A stretch of DNA of 64,000 bases from Ehretia macrophylla. Taxonomy: Eukaryota > Streptophyta > Magnoliopsida > Boraginales > Ehretiaceae. The position numbers were made by a program, and so were the translations under genes. Of the stretch, positions 23,197-36,800 are shown in pieces (positions within the stretch are counted from its first letter, which is position 1; each line of letters starts with the position of its first letter). The stretch spans positions 36,681,052-36,745,051 of the forward strand of contig CM075772.1 of NCBI GenBank assembly GCA_037974665.1, written 5' to 3'. The notes beneath the pieces are model-generated. The model was not told where the DNA came from. It searched no databases and worked only from the letters and a program-made list of their open reading frames with translations.

Positions 23197-26100
23197 TGTG
23201 ACGACCCAGACCTAGTATATAGACATTTTATTAGTTTGCATTTAATTTATTTTATTAAATTGCACCATTCTTGAAAAACGTGTCACGATAAATGTTGCAT
23301 TCACTTAAATTATATTCAATTGGCTTTTCCAAAATAATTATTTTATTTATTAGAATTTATTTTACTAATAATTTAAAATGATTTAATTTCACTATTTGAA
23401 TGTGAAGCCTTGAACCCGGGAATAATTATTTTTATTATTATCATTATTTGTATTTATTTAATTTATATTTAAATAATTTGCCCGGGATACTTATTCTATT
23501 GTTTTAATTATTTAAATTGTTTGACATGTCTTTAAATTAATTTATCTTACTGTTCAAATGGGAAGCTCGGACCCGGATCTGAACGAACTAGTTTGTTATG
23601 TTAATAATTATATTTATTTATGTTTCCCGGACCCGAAGGAACTGGTTTATTATTTTTAGTAAAAATATTTATTTATTTGACCCGAACCTGAACCGGCTAT
23701 CTTAAAATTTGTAGTAATAAATATATTTATGTGAATTTTATCTAATTACCAAAAATAATTATCTTATATTTATTACTTGTTTATAATTAATTGACTTAGT
23801 TTTATCGAGCTCAAAGAGATTTTTAATTTATTATATTTGATTATTCTGTGTGCATATTTGAATTAATTTTCTTTTATTTGATCTTATTTGTTATTATATG
23901 TTTTTAAATTTTAAGTTTAACTTGAGCCCGAGTAAAATTTTAAACTGCTTTATTTTTCGAATTTGATATTTTTCCCGTGAACATTTCTGTATTTAATATA
24001 TTCGTTCATTATCGGAATGTACATTTCATATCGCGAGCATGAGGAAAATAAATATTTCTAGTGTCCTTGAGTGCATAGTGATAGTTTATTATTTTAGGCC
24101 TTTAGTATTCTTATTAGTTGTTACTTAGTTTTATAGGCAATTATATTTAATAGAAGCCCAAATCATTAGTAGACCATTTATTTACTTAGCATTTACATAC
24201 TTATACATAATAGTTAAGACAAAACAAAACAAAAGAAAGGAAAAAGAAATGTAAAGCTAAATTAGGACTTTTAACCAATTGTTATATGTACATATTATTA
24301 TATTATACTTATATAATAGGATAACATAAGTCAAAGCATTAGGAAAATGAAAGATGTTGGATCAGCTGCAGCATAGGGAAAAAACGTGGGACCAAGCTAG
24401 ACTTTAGCCAAAGGAGATATGTATTTATACTTCTATTAATTGTTAAACAAAGAAAAACAAAGAGCACAAAAGAAAGCAATTGAATTGGCAACCAGTGAGC
24501 AAACCGTGAGCCATTTTTGGAGCTTAAGGTTGACTTCCTTTTCATTTTCCTTCCATTTAAGCCAAGGTCAAAGGAGGTTTAAGCTATTTTCCTTCATTTC
24601 CTAGCTTTACTAAGGTGAGGGAGTTTCACTTTCTTGAAGTTTGAAGTTATTGCATTTTTGTTGAATTTTTTGATTTGTCAATTATAGCTATAAAACTTGT
24701 TATGAATGCTTATTATGTGTTTATTAGGACCTATATAGTTAACTTTTGAAGCTTGTTGTCAAATTTTATGGTTAAATGTTGAGATTGAATGAAGAAGATG
24801 ATGAATAGTGCTCAAAATTAGGTTTTTGCTAAAACTTGCTCAATAGATTGAATTGAGTCTTCCTTTAGGTGCTTCAGATGTTATTGGAACTAGTCAAAGG
24901 CCCATGTGAAGTTGAATCACCCGAAACCGAGCTAAATTACAAAATTAGTCAATCTTAAAAAGAGGACTTTTCTCGTTGTGCAATCCGGGCACATTTGGGC
25001 TATGGTTTGGGTATCCTTGGGGTATGGAAGCACTATGGGTGCTTTCGTTACACGAAATTGGGGTTCGGATAGTATAGTTGTAGTTAAAACTCGCTTGGGG
25101 CCTTCCCGAACTTTTGTTTCTAAAACAGGGTTTTATAATCTTATTAGGTGTCTTTTGGCTTAACTAGGAATGTAGTATGATTAAAATATGGTTTGGTACC
25201 TTGATGCGCACTTAGGAGAAGAAAAGATTGGTTAAAGAAAGGAAGAATCAACCTAGGCCTTTGCATTTTGCATGTTTTAGTCTTTGAAGGTGAGATAATC
25301 ATCTTATATGTATTTTATTTTGATTATATTGCTACATTTGTGCATGCTTTGTTAGTTTCACAAGTAGTTGTTGATTTGCTATCTATGAACAAAATTGTAG
25401 ACTAGATGTTTGTTTAAAGCCTTCAATGAAGTGTAAATGCTAAGTAATGGCAAAAAATAGCTAAAAGTGTGGTATGCAAAATGAGCAAATATTTGGACAA
25501 CCTACTTCCTGTGAGTTCTAGAGCCATTTTGACATAGTAAACATACTCTAAACTTAACGAAATTTTCATAGCAGCTAGATTAGAAAGTTTAGCGAAAATG
25601 TTGATTTCTAAGGCTTAGGCTAATTCAAACGTTTTGATCATCTGATTTATCAATTTCAGAAATGTGTCTGGAAATTCGCTGAAGCAGGGCAGTTTGCGCA
25701 GTTGCACGAGTAAGGTCCTAACTTGTGGAATTTAGATCGGAATTGAGTTCTGCTTGAGGCTAAAATTAACTACACTCGAAGAGCTTTCTTTCTATGTCAA
25801 AATCAGAGGATTTGGAGATCAATAGATTAGGTTACGGATTTGCTAAAGTTAGCTTCTGCTAGAAAACTTAGACTGTTTTCATTAATTTGTTATTTGTATA
25901 GTCCATTGTTGTTGCTAAATAATTAAATTGTGAGTTTTGCCAAGGTATAATGTTATTTGGTGCACACTTAGGAAGGCTAATAAAGATATTTGGGAGAATG
26001 TGCTTAAAGCTCTTGAACCCTACATGCAAGGTTAATTGCAAAATGGATGATAAAGCATATTCTTGTGAAGTAAACTTGTCAGCATGCTAGATAAGTTAAC

Positions 26101-27670
26101 TACGAAAATCTCGTATCAGTTTAACTGTAATTGATTCTAGGTTGTTCATAATTATAAATTCTAGTTAAATTGCTTCTAACTTGAACTGTTTACTTCATGT
26201 ATGTGCTAAGAAAAGTTTTACTTACATTGTGTTATGCTAGTTAAAGGCTAAGTGTTATATTTATATGAGTAGGCTAAGGTTGCACATTTGAGCTAATTCA
26301 AGGAGAATTGGAGTGAATCTAAGTGATTCTCTTACATAATTAGTCTAATCCAAGGTGAGGGAGTTACATTCTTTTGTGCATCTTAATTTGTTTTTACTGC
26401 TCATGAATTGTATAGTTCAATATGATTGCTTATAATTATGTGTACTTTGATATGAATAGACTAAATATACACTTGTCTTTTATTTATATAGTTATATGGC
26501 TTATTTATTGTAAACTACGTGTGAGGGCAACCTACTTTGTTGTCCCTCATTTATGTGATTCTTGAATTATATTGCCATTGTTTGAATTATTGTGATCGAA
26601 TATAGGGTTGCGCAACCTTTTCGGACATGGTAGCGTTGAGAAACACGGGCGGCGTCGGGCTTGCCGTGCTCCCTCGACTACCATGGTACCTATTCCCTTC
26701 TCGCTGAGGCATACTCCACTACCCCAGAGGCGTGGTTCACCTGCTGGGCATGGACCTACCTCAGGAGAAAGGGTCATAGGATCGGGATACATCCGGAGTA
26801 TCCCAACTTGTTGGAGTAAGGGGTTTGCCGGCACTTGCGTGAAGTTCGTGGTTCGTGGCTCGTGATTGAAGACTTGAAGTGGAACCGTATCCTTTTTAAT
26901 GTGGTTGACTACTTGTTACTTAAATCTTGTTTTTTATGTTATACGTATATGCTTTCTTGTGTTTGCATATCATAATGCACTCCTGGTATGTTGTATCACC
27001 TCCCTCACTGAGTAACCTAGTTACTCATTCCTCTTTTCAACATATTTCAGGAAAAGCTGAAGATTGGATTGCCTCCTGTGCGACCTGCTTGCTCTATCAG
27101 TGTGTAAAACATGGAAAAATGTGATCATGATATACTTGTATTGTATTTGAGACTTTGTGTCCATGTATGTATTTATGTTATATCCAGGAATGTAATATTA
27201 AAGTTTTAGTTTGTTTGATGATTAGGTACTAGTGGGCTTGTAATATCTTCTATTTGCTTTACTTTATTACTTAGTAGTGCATGCTTGTGTGGACGATAGA
27301 AACTAGTTAGTTGGTTGGACACAAATTATAAGAAAGCTCGATTGATAGTATAGAGTGGTATGATAAGTGGAATAAAAAGATAGAACTTCAATGGATTTAA
27401 TTTTGCATGCTTGTGTGATATGATGTGGGGTTCCAAGGCTCGGATGGCCTTGAGAAGCTGGTTGACTTTATGAATCTTGAAAGTTAGGTTGTATGAATGG
27501 TTGATTGTGATTCGGGACTTGTATGTGATTGTTGGCAGGTTTCTAGATAGACCTATATATAGGGGAAACTCAGTCCGTTTTCCCTAAAATTTTGTGCCCG
27601 GGTTTGAATTTGGGTTGAGTATAGTTTGGTTAATAGAAGTCCCGGTTTCGTGAGGGATCGGGGCGTTACA
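23197..27670 (+). mobile_element. Solo LTR F (4,474 bp) inside the C 5' LTR
   Basis: It runs from TGTGACGACCC to GGGGCGTTACA with a GTATT duplication. No primer site, polypurine tract or coding domain was seen, so it is best read as a solo LTR. The first 1.4 kb is strongly AT-rich. Landmarks are two GGTGAGGGAGTT donor-like sites (near 24613 and 26354), a hairpin at 26523-26548, GGTTGCGCAACC at 26606-26617, a divergent ACATCCGGAGTA module near 26790, CCCTCACTGAG near 27003 and TTTCAG|G near 27049. It could also be a non-autonomous element whose second LTR was lost, but the intact TSD favours a solo LTR. Confidence 0.85.
26523..26548 (+). other. Conserved LTR hairpin, element F copy
   Basis: Arms GAGGGCAAC and GTTGTCCCTC pair with one bulge around the loop CTACTTT. 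The middle of the stem differs from C (GGGC against GGAC) and the opposite arm changes with it. Confidence 0.6.
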
Positions 27671-28386
27671 GTATTACCTATTGCATTGCACGCCCCAGTA
27701 GACTATATCCCTCACTGGGCAACAATGGTTGCTCATACCTCGATATATGTTTCAGGAAATGCTGAGGGTGATCCCCAGCTAATTGAGGTGCTAGTGGAAG
27801 AGGAAGAAGTTCAGGCTGAGCCTTTGCCCTAGTTGTTATGTGTTTGTTGTCTAAGGTGGATTTGTCTTCTTGTTGTTACATGGTGTACTTGTATTGCTAT
27901 AGCATGATCTATTTTGTGGCCTTAAGGCTATGTATATTCTTGTAGTTGCAAGTTGAAAGTTGTTAGTTGTAATGTTAGCTTTGAGATATTATGGCTTGTA
28001 ATAACTTTTAATTCTCCTTTTAGTTCTTGCATGCTTGGGTGTGTATGTTTAGAGGTGTTGATTTCAACTTCTAAAATTTCTCTAATGATATCATAGAATG
28101 GCATGTTAAAAAGGTTTAATGAAAAGTTAAGTTGGGTGCATGCATGTGTGATTTGGAGCTGTTGTTTGTCTCCTGGCTTGGATGGCCTAGAACCTTGAAT
28201 TTTAATTATAAAAGCTTGTTTTAGTATATTGTGGCTATTTTGAGCATTTACAGGTTTGAGAAATGTCCGCGGTACGGAGGAAACTCTGTCCGTTTTTCCC
28301 TAAAATTTTGTGACCGGGTTTGGTATTGGGTTGAGAATAGCATGGTTATTAGAGCCTCCGGTCTCGTGAGGGATCGGGGCGTCACA
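27671..28386 (+). repeat. 5' LTR of C, part after F
   Basis: Continues the C LTR from GTATTACC to GGGGCGTCACA. TTTCAG|G is at about 27755 and is followed by a frame of 25 residues starting GNAEGDPQ and ending at the TAG of 27830-27832, eight of them Glu or Asp. The same frame is kept in the 3' LTR (ending 32650). Confidence 0.88.
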
Positions 28387-29832
28387 GGTGGTATCAGAGC
28401 TTAGATGCTCTCAGCCGGGATAGGGTCCTCGGACTGCTGGGTAGTGAACCTCAAGTGCATGCTTGTGAAATGTATCTTGATTAGGTGTGTGCTTCGTGTG
28501 CCTTGAGAATGTGAGTGTCTTTTGTACAATCTTGTATCCTAAACTTAATATGTGATCTATGTGATAGTGATATGTACTGTGTGTTAAATACTTGTCAAGT
28601 GTAGTGATATAACTAATCATGAATCGAATTGATCTTATGAATCGCTACTTGCTCGAAATATTGATTGTAACGTGTATACTTGAGTGTCTCGGCATAGTTG
28701 TGTTATGAATTGTATTCATTGCATGTGACTCATATTTGAACTATCTTGTTGATTAACTTTGTGTTATAAAACTTCTGGTTATATAATAGCTTGTGTGATA
28801 TATGTTATAATCTCCTGATATATGAACATTACATCAATTACATTAGGTGATATCTTGGCATTCATGCATTGTCCCTTTAAATCGGTAAGTAAGCATTCTC
28901 CCCTGAAAGAGATGGCCATTGATGCTGACTGGTGAGAGAATAATGGTTCAACCGGCTATTGGGATCAGTGAAGGGATTTGATGCCCCGAGGTTAAATTTG
29001 GACTCTCTTGGCACTTCTTAAACAGTACTTCTTGGCTGGAACTCCGATTTGGGAATCTCGGATAGATCTTCTAGTTGGTGTCATATATGGAGGTCTTATT
29101 TGATACTCTTATTCAAAAGAATTCATGTTTATGAGTATTGGTCAGTATTCTTTGCGCACACTCCCACTTGGATTTCTTGTTCGGGTTTTACCTATGGTAT
29201 CACCTTGATATTCTTATTGGGTATTTTCTTCAGTATTTTCGTCTGGTATTCTTGCCTAGAGATTATTTGGTATTTCCTCTGGACTACTGGTATAACAAGC
29301 ATATTGGGGATTCTTATATGGTAATTCATAATTAGAGAGATTCTTATTCCAACTTCTGGATTCGTATACTTATTCGGAGCCTTTATTTGGCATCCTTAAT
29401 CAGTTTTATTGGTGGTATTTTCTCGGAGTCCCAAGCTAGACATCTAATTAGGCCTTTATTTGGCAATCTTGAGCCTTTATTTGACAGTTAGAGTTGGGAT
29501 TCATCGGACTTCCTTCTTGGGAATTTCTCGATATTATCTGGGCATTTTGGATATTAGCTACATACTTTTCTTAATGGGATTTCTTTTGGTGCTCTCTCAG
29601 CATTAGTGAATGGCCTCCTCGTGTAACATTCTTACCGGACTCCTATTGGGTATTTTCATAGGAGCCTTTATTTAGCTACCCTACTCCGGCTTCCTTCAGT
29701 GACGTTCGCTCTTCTTAGTTTCATTCGGCATTACACTTCTTGACTTCAAGTCCGACGAAAACTGTTGCAGTTCTTGGAAGTCATTTCAGCTCAAGAAATT
29801 GCGAGGACGCAATTTTTGTAAGGAGGGGAGGA
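28387..29832 (+). mobile_element. Interior of element C, non-coding with degenerate repeats
   Basis: The primer site TGGTATCAGAGC is at 28389-28400, two bases after the LTR, and the leader motif CCGGG...CTCGG...GGGTA lies at about 28415-28443. From about 29030 to 29720 there is a loose array of GGTATTCTT, GGGTATTTTC and GGATTCTTAT units. GAGCCTTTATTTGGC-type units lie near 29379, 29464 and 29660, the same units as in element B. A hairpin (AAATTGCG, loop AGGA, CGCAATTT; 29796-29815) precedes the polypurine tract ending at 29832. No Gag or Pol similarity is seen. Confidence 0.85.
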
Positions 29833-32800
29833 TGTGATACCCCGAACCCAGCACTTCACTAATTGCATTCATTAAATTGTTAACTTAGATGTAATTTAGC
29901 TAATTACTTTATTTTTTTTATATTTCCATAAACTCAAATATTTATTTTTATGAATTTTATATTTTTATAAAATACTACATATTTTTAGGGGACTATAGCC
30001 CCTAACTGTGCGTGCATTGCATATCGGGATCAAGGGAAAAAAATTCGCGAAATGTCTGATGAATAGTACCAGCGGGATTTTTCCAGATTTTTCAGATTTT
30101 TGGCATTTTATTTTGCTGAAATTTAATCACCTAAATGTCACATTTACCCTTACTAAAATACCCTATTTACTTGACCTACCATTTGACCATCTTATGAGAA
30201 TATTAAAAGCCAAGAAACAAAAAAAAAAGGGTAAAAAAAAGGCCAAAAAAGAGTTATAGGAATAGTAACTTCTCAAAAAAAAAAAAAAAAATTACTCCTT
30301 GCTTCATTCTTGCTTCCATTGCTTCCCAAATTGGTTGTGCTTCATCCTTAGGACCTTAAGACCATTCTTTGATCTTCAAAAGAGGTGAGGGTGCATTCTA
30401 TTTTTGTATTAAATTCAATTAAAGTTTGTATTATTATTTTTGTGATATAATATTGTAGTGGTTTAATTCTTGTTCCGTTGATTCTTATATGCTCTAATGA
30501 CTTCATAGAATATGTTTGATGGTTTAAAATGCTTGTTGAATGCTTGAAAATGAAAATGACACTTGGGGAAGATGATAAATAGTGTTAAACTAGGGTTTCT
30601 GAAAAAATTTACAATTTAATTTGATTCGAGGCTTCTAGTAGTTGCTAATTAGGTCCATAAGCGTGAAAAAAAAATGTTAATTGCACTTGCTATGTTCAAA
30701 TTTTGAGAAATTTGATCAAAATAGGCTACTTTAATAAGGGGTTTCGGGTTTAACTTGAATCCGGGCACGTTTCGAGGTTATGGCTAGTCTTTATTAAGTA
30801 TTGAAACCTTAGAAGTGCTTTCGTTTCGCTTGTTTGGGTTCCGAAATTGGTACTTGTAGTGTAAACCTACAAAGAGGCATTTTTGGTGTTTTCGTGTACT
30901 TGTGCTCTAGGTTATGATTTGGAGGTTTTAAATGAGGTATTTAGGTATTCTTAGATTGGTAGGATGGTTAGCTAGCTTAACTTGATCATTGAATTCCGAT
31001 AGGAAGCTAAATAGCCTAGTTGAACAAAGGGGAAATGAATGAATTAATTGCTTTAGTACTTGTATTGCTTTGTAGTTGCTCCTAGCGAGTCTAAATGCTA
31101 TTCTAAGGTATGTGTGAGCTTTTGGTTAAGTTTTGTGAAAAGTATAATATTGACCTCTTTGTGTTCGCATAGTTAATCTCATGATAATTGCTTTATAATT
31201 GAGTAATTAAATGTTTATATGCATTTGTGTAGTGTACGTATTATAGTAGTGAAGTCTCGTGAATTAAGTTGCTTGGTTTACATGGATTTGGTTGAGTATG
31301 AATTTAGAATAGACTAAAGGAACTAGTAATGAACCATGGAAATAATTGATGTTAGTTGATTCTTGATTTATTGGATAAATATTTAAATGTACTTATGTAA
31401 CAAGTTGATCTATTAGAATAAATTATGAGTGAAGTTATATTGATACTAGTTAAAGATTTAGTAAACATATTTATATTGTTTATTAATTGCATTATATGTG
31501 TAAAGATACGCTTATATAATTTATTGGTTAGATGTTATATAGTGTTTCTACTTATATGAATGGCAATGTATATGTTATTTATTATGCTATTGTCTTTGTC
31601 TGATACTTGGAAATTAAAGAATGTTGCATATGTGATCACTTGAGTTTATGTATTGTTCAAATATTGATTAGAATGATTGTTAAACCATGAAATATATTGT
31701 TAGTTATGTGAATTAAAGGGAATCAAATAGAGTTGGATAATTTAATGGCTTTATGAACTAGCTTTAGTTGAGAATAAGAAATCACTTCTTATGCATATAG
31801 TTGATTGTATTAGGTAGTGATAATTGAAGGGAATTGATGCTTTTGGAGAATATTGAGGGAATCTTGGCTTAATTCGCGCAGGTTTGGCTTCCTAAAAGGT
31901 GAGGGATCATTTCTATGTGCATTCTATGTGTCTTATATTGTTATATGCTAAATATTCGATACTAAGTGATTTAAGTGTTTTAGTTGGATTAGTTTAGCAA
32001 TTATAGACTAATGAATGTATCATATTTCATCGTATGGCGTGATTGATGATGTGTGTGCTCGAGGACAACCTCTTTTGTTGTCCTCCTTGTTTGTATATCG
32101 GCTTATTTTGTTATATTGTTATTATTATTGCTTCCTGTGTTATCCAGTCAATGGTTGCGCAACCTTATCGTCGGGGCGGAAGCGATGGGCCTCTTTGGGC
32201 GGCAGCGGGCTTGCCAAGGTTGGTTGCTCTAGCTCCGTACCCTATTCCCTCACTCGCCTGGTCTGGAGATTGCCAGGGGGTGTTGGGTCGTAGGATTGGG
32301 TACATCCGGAGTAGCCTTTGGTGTTTGGGATGCCGGCTTATCATGAACGTGATCGTGGTTCGTGGTTCGTGAATGAAGACCAGCGAAGATTGGTGTATAG
32401 GGGTTATGTGAAATGTATCCTTTTAAATGTGTGGTTATTTAAGCTATCATTGTTTCTTTAATTGCCTAATTGTTATTGTTGTTTAACTGTATTACCTATT
32501 GCATTGCATGCCCCGGTAGACTATATCCCTCACTGGGCAACAGTGGTTGCTCATACCTCGATATATGTTTCAGGAAATGCTGAGGGTGATCCCCAGCTAA
32601 TTGAGGTGCTAGTGGAAGAGGAAGAAGTTCAGGCTGAGCCTTTGCCCTAGTTGTTATGTGTTTGTTGTCTAAGGTGGATTTGTCTTCTTGTTGTTACATG
32701 GTGTACTTGTATTGCTATAGCATGATCTATTTTGTGGCCTTAAGGCTATGTATATTCTTGTAGTTGCAAGTTGAAAGTTGTTAGTTGTAATGTTAGCTTT

Positions 32801-33204
32801 GAGATATTATGGCTTGTAATAACTTTTAATTCTCCTTTTAGTTCTTGCATGCTTGGGTGTGTATGTTTAGAGGTGTTGATTTTAACTTCTAAAATTGCTC
32901 TAATGTTATCATAGAATGGCATGTTAAAAAGGTTTAATGAAAAGTTAAGTTGGATGCATACATGTGTGATTTGGAGCTGTTGTTTGTCTCCTGGCTTGGA
33001 CGGCCTAGAAACTTGAATTTTAATTATAAAAGCTTGTTTTAGTATATTGTGGCTATTTTGAGCATTTACAGGTTTGAGAAATGTGCGCGGTACGGAGGAA
33101 ACTCTGTCTGTTTTTACCTAAAATTTTGTGACCAGGTTTGGTATTGGGTTGAGAATAGCATGGTTATTAGAGCCTCCGGTCTTGTGAGGGATCGGGGCGT
33201 CACA
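29833..33204 (+). repeat. 3' LTR of C (3,372 bp)
   Basis: Uninterrupted copy starting TGTGATACCCC and ending GGGGCGTCACA. It keeps both GGTGAGGG donor-like sites (about 30385 and 31898), the hairpin at 32061-32085, GGTTGCGCAACC at 32153-32164 and the acceptor and acidic frame (about 32573-32650). Confidence 0.92.
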
Positions 33205-33781
33205 AAGGTGATATGGCCGAGAATAGTGTGCAAGTGGGAGGTTTTTTAAGCAATTTTTAAAGCATTATGTTAAGTGTTTGACTAAGATTATGAGTAAAGT
33301 ATGCAATTGCTAAAATAATGCTCTTAGTGGTCGGCCAAAGCTATTGAATTGGCTGAATTTTTGTCATCTTTTGAGTGTTAATTGTTATGTGTTGAAAATG
33401 CAAAAAGAACAAAGAATAAAGAATAAGGAATGTCTAGTGTTTGGTGCATTTTTGTCTTCTAGTGAATAGAATTTGGATTATTATATTGTTAGTGGATTTT
33501 GTAGGATTGTTTAATAGTCTAGTGCTTCGTGTAAGATGCTTTCTTGATTAGCGTGAAGACACGCTTTCCTAGGTTTAGGGCACGCACTTCAAGGTAGGAC
33601 ACGAACTACGAGACGAATGCACGTTTTTCAAGTAAACGCACGTAACCCTATATGAATGCACGAATTTTAATGCAAGGCACACAAAACTAAATACAATTCT
33701 CAAACCTAGGTCATGGCACGCACATCTAGGTTAGGGCACGCAAAACGAGGTATCGCACGCAATTCGGGGTCGGGCCTCACA
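33205..33781 (-). repeat. 3' LTR of D, remaining part (right of element C)
   Basis: Begins with the second AAGGT copy and ends CCTCACA at 33781, matching 51475-52050. It contains several GCACGCA-type words (about 33580-33765), a loose direct repetition near the LTR 5' edge in D orientation. Confidence 0.9.
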
Positions 33782-33816
33782 TCCTCCCCTCCTTAAAAGA
33801 ATTTCGTCCCGAAATT
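33782..33816 (-). other. Polypurine tract and preceding hairpin of D
   Basis: On the minus strand the hairpin has arms AATTTCG and CGAAATT with a GGA loop (33800-33816). It is followed by TTTT and the tract AAGGAGGGGAGGA (33782-33794), which abuts the LTR. The D polyprotein stop codon (33816-33818) overlaps the hairpin edge. Confidence 0.8.
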
Positions 33817-36800
33817 CAATATTTACCTTGAAATAAATTTGGATATTGCTGCTCCATCTGGTCTTGCCTTTCCCACGTTGCTTCTTCAACTCCATGATGA
33901 TCCCACAACACTTTCACCATAGGTATGGTTCTGTTGCGCAACTCCCGATCCTGTTGGTCTAAGATCCGAATGGGCTTTTTCTCGTAGGACAAGTTCCCCC
34001 GAAGCTGCAACGGCTCTGGCTCCAAGATATGCGATGGGTCAGGATGATACTTCCGCAGCATCGACACATGAAAGACGTCATGAATATTGGAGAGGTTCTG
34101 GGGTAGTGCTAGTCGATACGCCAACTTGCCAATCTTCTCAACTATCTCAAACGGTCCTACAAATCTCGGGCTCAACTTTCCACCTTTTCCATGTTTAATC
34201 AGTCCCCTCCGGGGTGATATCTTCAAGAACATCTTGTCGCCAACCTCAAACTCGAGACTCCGTCTCCGTCGGTCCGCATAACTCTTCTGCCTGCTCTGGG
34301 CGGTAAGCATTCGTTTCTGGATGAGATGGATGTTATCAACAGTTTTCATCACTTTAGGTAAAAGGGTCGGGTCAAAAGTCTTCGTCTCACCTACTTCATC
34401 CCAGTAAAGTGGTGATCGACATTTCCGTCCATACAACGCCTCAAACGGTGCCATCCCGATAGTGGCCTGGGAACTGTTATTATAAGCGAACTCTGCTAAA
34501 GCCAGATATTTCTTCCAACCTTTCCCGAAGTCTAGAATACATGCCCTCAGCATATCCTCCAAAATCTGAATGGTTCTCTCCGATTGACCGTCCGTCTGAG
34601 AGTGATAAGCCGTGCTAAAACTCAATTTCGTCCCCAAAGCTTCCTGCAATCTCTTCCAAAATCGGGAAGTAAAACGAGGATCCCTGTCCGACACAATACT
34701 CACAGGCATCCCGTGTAATCTTACAATCTCCGCCACATACATATCTCCCAGTTTCTCGGGACTATCCTCCTTGATTATTGGTAAAAAGTGTGCCGACTTA
34801 GTCAATCTATCCACTATAACCCAAACGGCGTCACGACCCTTTTGTGATCTGGGTAGGTCCATAACAAAATCCATAGTGATATGTTCCCATTTCCATTCGG
34901 GAATCTCCAACGGTTGAAGTAAACCTGCAGGTCGTTGATGTTCTGCTTTGACTCTTTGGCAAGTCAAACACCATGCTACAAACTCCGCAATTTCTCTTTT
35001 CATGTTATTCCACCAATAGAGTTGCTTCAAATCCCGATACATCTTTGTTCCACCGGGGTGAATAGTATATCTTGAATTATGTGCTTCCTCAAGAATCTTC
35101 TTTTTCAGCTGTGGCTCATTGGGAATACAAACCCGGTTTCTAAACCTCCAAATTCCATCATCATGAAACTTGAAATCTGCGTTGCTTTCCTTAATCTTCT
35201 GAAATTGTTGGTCCTTCTGTTGAGCCTCTCGTAAGTCAGACAACAAGGTCGATTGAACTTGGGTAGTGGCAAAAAGTAACCCCTTCTGAGTCAATTGTGG
35301 TTTCCAAAGAAACGCTTCCTCCAACAACTCCTGCACCTTGACTTCCAGTTTCGCCATGCTTGCTTTTCTGCTTAAGGCATCTGCAACTACGTTCGCCTTA
35401 TCGGGCACATAATTAATTGAGCAGTTCTAATGCTCCAACAACTCCATCCACCGCCTTTGCCTCATATTCACCTCCTTTTGAGAGAACAAGTATTTCAAGC
35501 TCTTATGATCAGTAAATACCTCAAACTTGTTACCCCACAGATAATGCCTCCATTTCTTGAGTGCAAACACTATAGCCGCTAACTCCAAATCGTGTGTCGG
35601 GTAATTCATCTCATACGGCTTCGGTTTCCTAGAAGCATATGCAATAACTATTCCATTTTGCATCAATACACACCCCAATCCTTCTTTCGATGCATCACTA
35701 TAGATTACGAAACCTTGACTCCCTTCAGGCAATGCAAGAACTGGTGCAGTAGTCAATCTCTTCTTCAACTCTTGGAAGCTGCTCTCACACTTATCATCCC
35801 ACACGAACTTGGTTTTCTTTTGAGTGAGCTTTGTAAGCGGTCCTGCAATCTTAGAGAAATCCTTCACGAACCTCCGATAATAGCCGGCTAGACCAAGAAA
35901 ACTACGAACCTCTGTGACATTTTCCGGCTTCTTCCAAGACATCACTGCATCAATCTTTGCTGGATCTACCGCTATTCCCTCTTGGGATATGATATGCCCC
36001 AAAAATGCAATCTGCTGCAACCAAAATTCACATTTGCTAAACTTTGCATACAATCGAAGCTCTCAAAGTTTCGAGAGTACCAACCCCAGATATTGCTCAT
36101 GCTCCCCCTCCGATTTTGAGTATACCAAAATATCATCAATGAAGATCACCACAAATTGGTCCAAGTAGGGTTGAAACACCCTATGCATCAAATCCATAAA
36201 GGCTGCAGGGGCATTAGTTAGTCCAAAAGGTATCACCACATATTCATAGTGCCCATATCTCGTCCTGAAAGCCGTCTTAGGCACATCTTCCTTCTTGATC
36301 CGCAATTGATAATACCCTTGCCTCAAGTCGAGTTTCGAATACACTTTGGCTCCTTACAGTTGATCAAATAACTCGTCAATCAGGGGAAGTGGGTATTTAT
36401 TCTTGACAGTCACTTGGTTCAATCCTCGGTAGTCAATGCATAGTCTCAACGTTCCGTCTTTCTTCTTAACAAATAGCACGGGCGCACCCCATGGTGAAGA
36501 GCTCGGTTGTACAAATCCCTTCTTCGGCAATCCTTGCAATTGGTCCTTCAATTCTTGTAGCTCAGCCGGTGCCATACGATAGGGAGCTTTTGATATCGGC
36601 TGGGCGCCAGGTAGTAATTCAATAACAAACTCGATCTCCCGATTTGGGGGCAAACCGGGTAATTCTTCAGGGAACACATCTGCATAGTCTTTGATTACAG
36701 GCATCTCCTCCAACTTATCTTTATCCGACGGCTTGTTGATAAGGTAAGCCAAGTATCCGCTGCATCATTTCCTTAAGGATTTCACTGCTTTTGTAGATGA

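Larger units (their letters stand above)
20540..33204 (+). mobile_element. Non-autonomous LTR element C, with solo LTR F inside
   Basis: C is about 8.2 kb without F. It has 3.37-kb LTRs starting TGTGA(C/T)AC(T/C)CCGAACCC and ending GGGGCGTCACA, and a 1,446-bp interior. Primer site and polypurine tract are present but no coding domain of Gag or Pol. The interior shares repeat units and the pre-polypurine hairpin type with element B, so B and C may be two families of one non-autonomous lineage. Confidence 0.9.
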
